Source: an uncultured bacterium
GTDB taxonomy: Bacteria; Verrucomicrobiota; Kiritimatiellia; RFP12; UBA1067
Assembly (NCBI GenBank): GCA_946401765.1
Contig: CAMIVJ010000121.1
Span: forward strand, 1-7,651
Reading direction: 5' to 3'
Length of the DNA: 7,651 nt
This document shows positions 7,620 to 7,651 of the stretch, piece by piece (the first letter of the stretch is position 1; each line of letters starts with the position of its first letter). Below the pieces are notes generated by a model. That model saw only the letters and a program-made list of their open reading frames with translations. It did not search any database and was not told where the DNA came from. Both the position numbers and the translations under genes were made by a program.

Positions 7620-7651
7620 TTCAAGTCTTGTCACCATGTTTGTAGTCTCCT
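7617..7651. repeat. 35-bp direct repeat, copy 2 (artefactual duplicate)
   Basis: An exact copy of 7561-7595 lying beyond an adapter fragment and reaching the contig end. It is best read as a chimeric read or assembly artefact rather than a second gene start. Confidence 0.92.

Noticed and set aside
7561..7651. 35-bp direct repeat as an attachment site or target-site duplication of a mobile element
   Set aside because: The sequence between the copies is Illumina adapter, so the duplication is technical.

Overview
The window reads like a short metagenomic contig of about 62% GC (visual estimate). It has six protein genes, all on the minus strand and closely packed. No RNA gene, insertion sequence or CRISPR array was seen. 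The combination of a Tat-like-exported Gfo/Idh/MocA oxidoreductase, a rhamnulokinase, a tRNA amidotransferase operon and a Thr/Asn-rich secretin fits the Planctomycetes-Verrucomicrobia-Chlamydiae superphylum, perhaps a Verrucomicrobiota/Kiritimatiellota gut-type lineage. That placement is inference from gene style, not a database result. A secretin implies a two-membrane (diderm) cell.

Layout in the direction of transcription (right to left). At 7651-7596 there is an Illumina TruSeq adapter fragment followed by a second copy of the 35 bp that precede it, so the right end is a library or assembly artefact. At 7581-6151 lies a Gfo/Idh/MocA oxidoreductase with an export signal. It is followed 42 bp later by rhaB (6108-4660). 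A 132-bp gap (4659-4528) holds a 7-bp tandem repeat, a probable promoter and a possible 37-codon ORF. Then come gatC (4527-4228), gatA (4214-2790), a 674-residue secretin-domain protein (2755-731), and the first half of gatB (727-1, cut by the window edge).

How the genes work together. GatC, GatA and GatB form the GatCAB amidotransferase, which converts Glu-tRNA(Gln) to Gln-tRNA(Gln) and/or Asp-tRNA(Asn) to Asn-tRNA(Asn). The operon is interrupted between gatA and gatB by an outer-membrane secretin. Its stop codon is 3 bp from the gatB start, so the two are almost certainly co-transcribed and probably translationally coupled. The oxidoreductase/rhaB pair is a separate, catabolic-looking unit: RhaB phosphorylates L-rhamnulose, while the oxidoreductase substrate cannot be read from sequence.

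No wholly new system is evident. The items most worth a second look are the secretin inside the gat operon and its unusual Thr-Asn-periodic N-terminal region, the apparently leaderless gatC promoter built over a heptamer repeat, the small ORF in that gap, the single-Arg Tat-like signal on the oxidoreductase, and the adapter chimera at the contig end.
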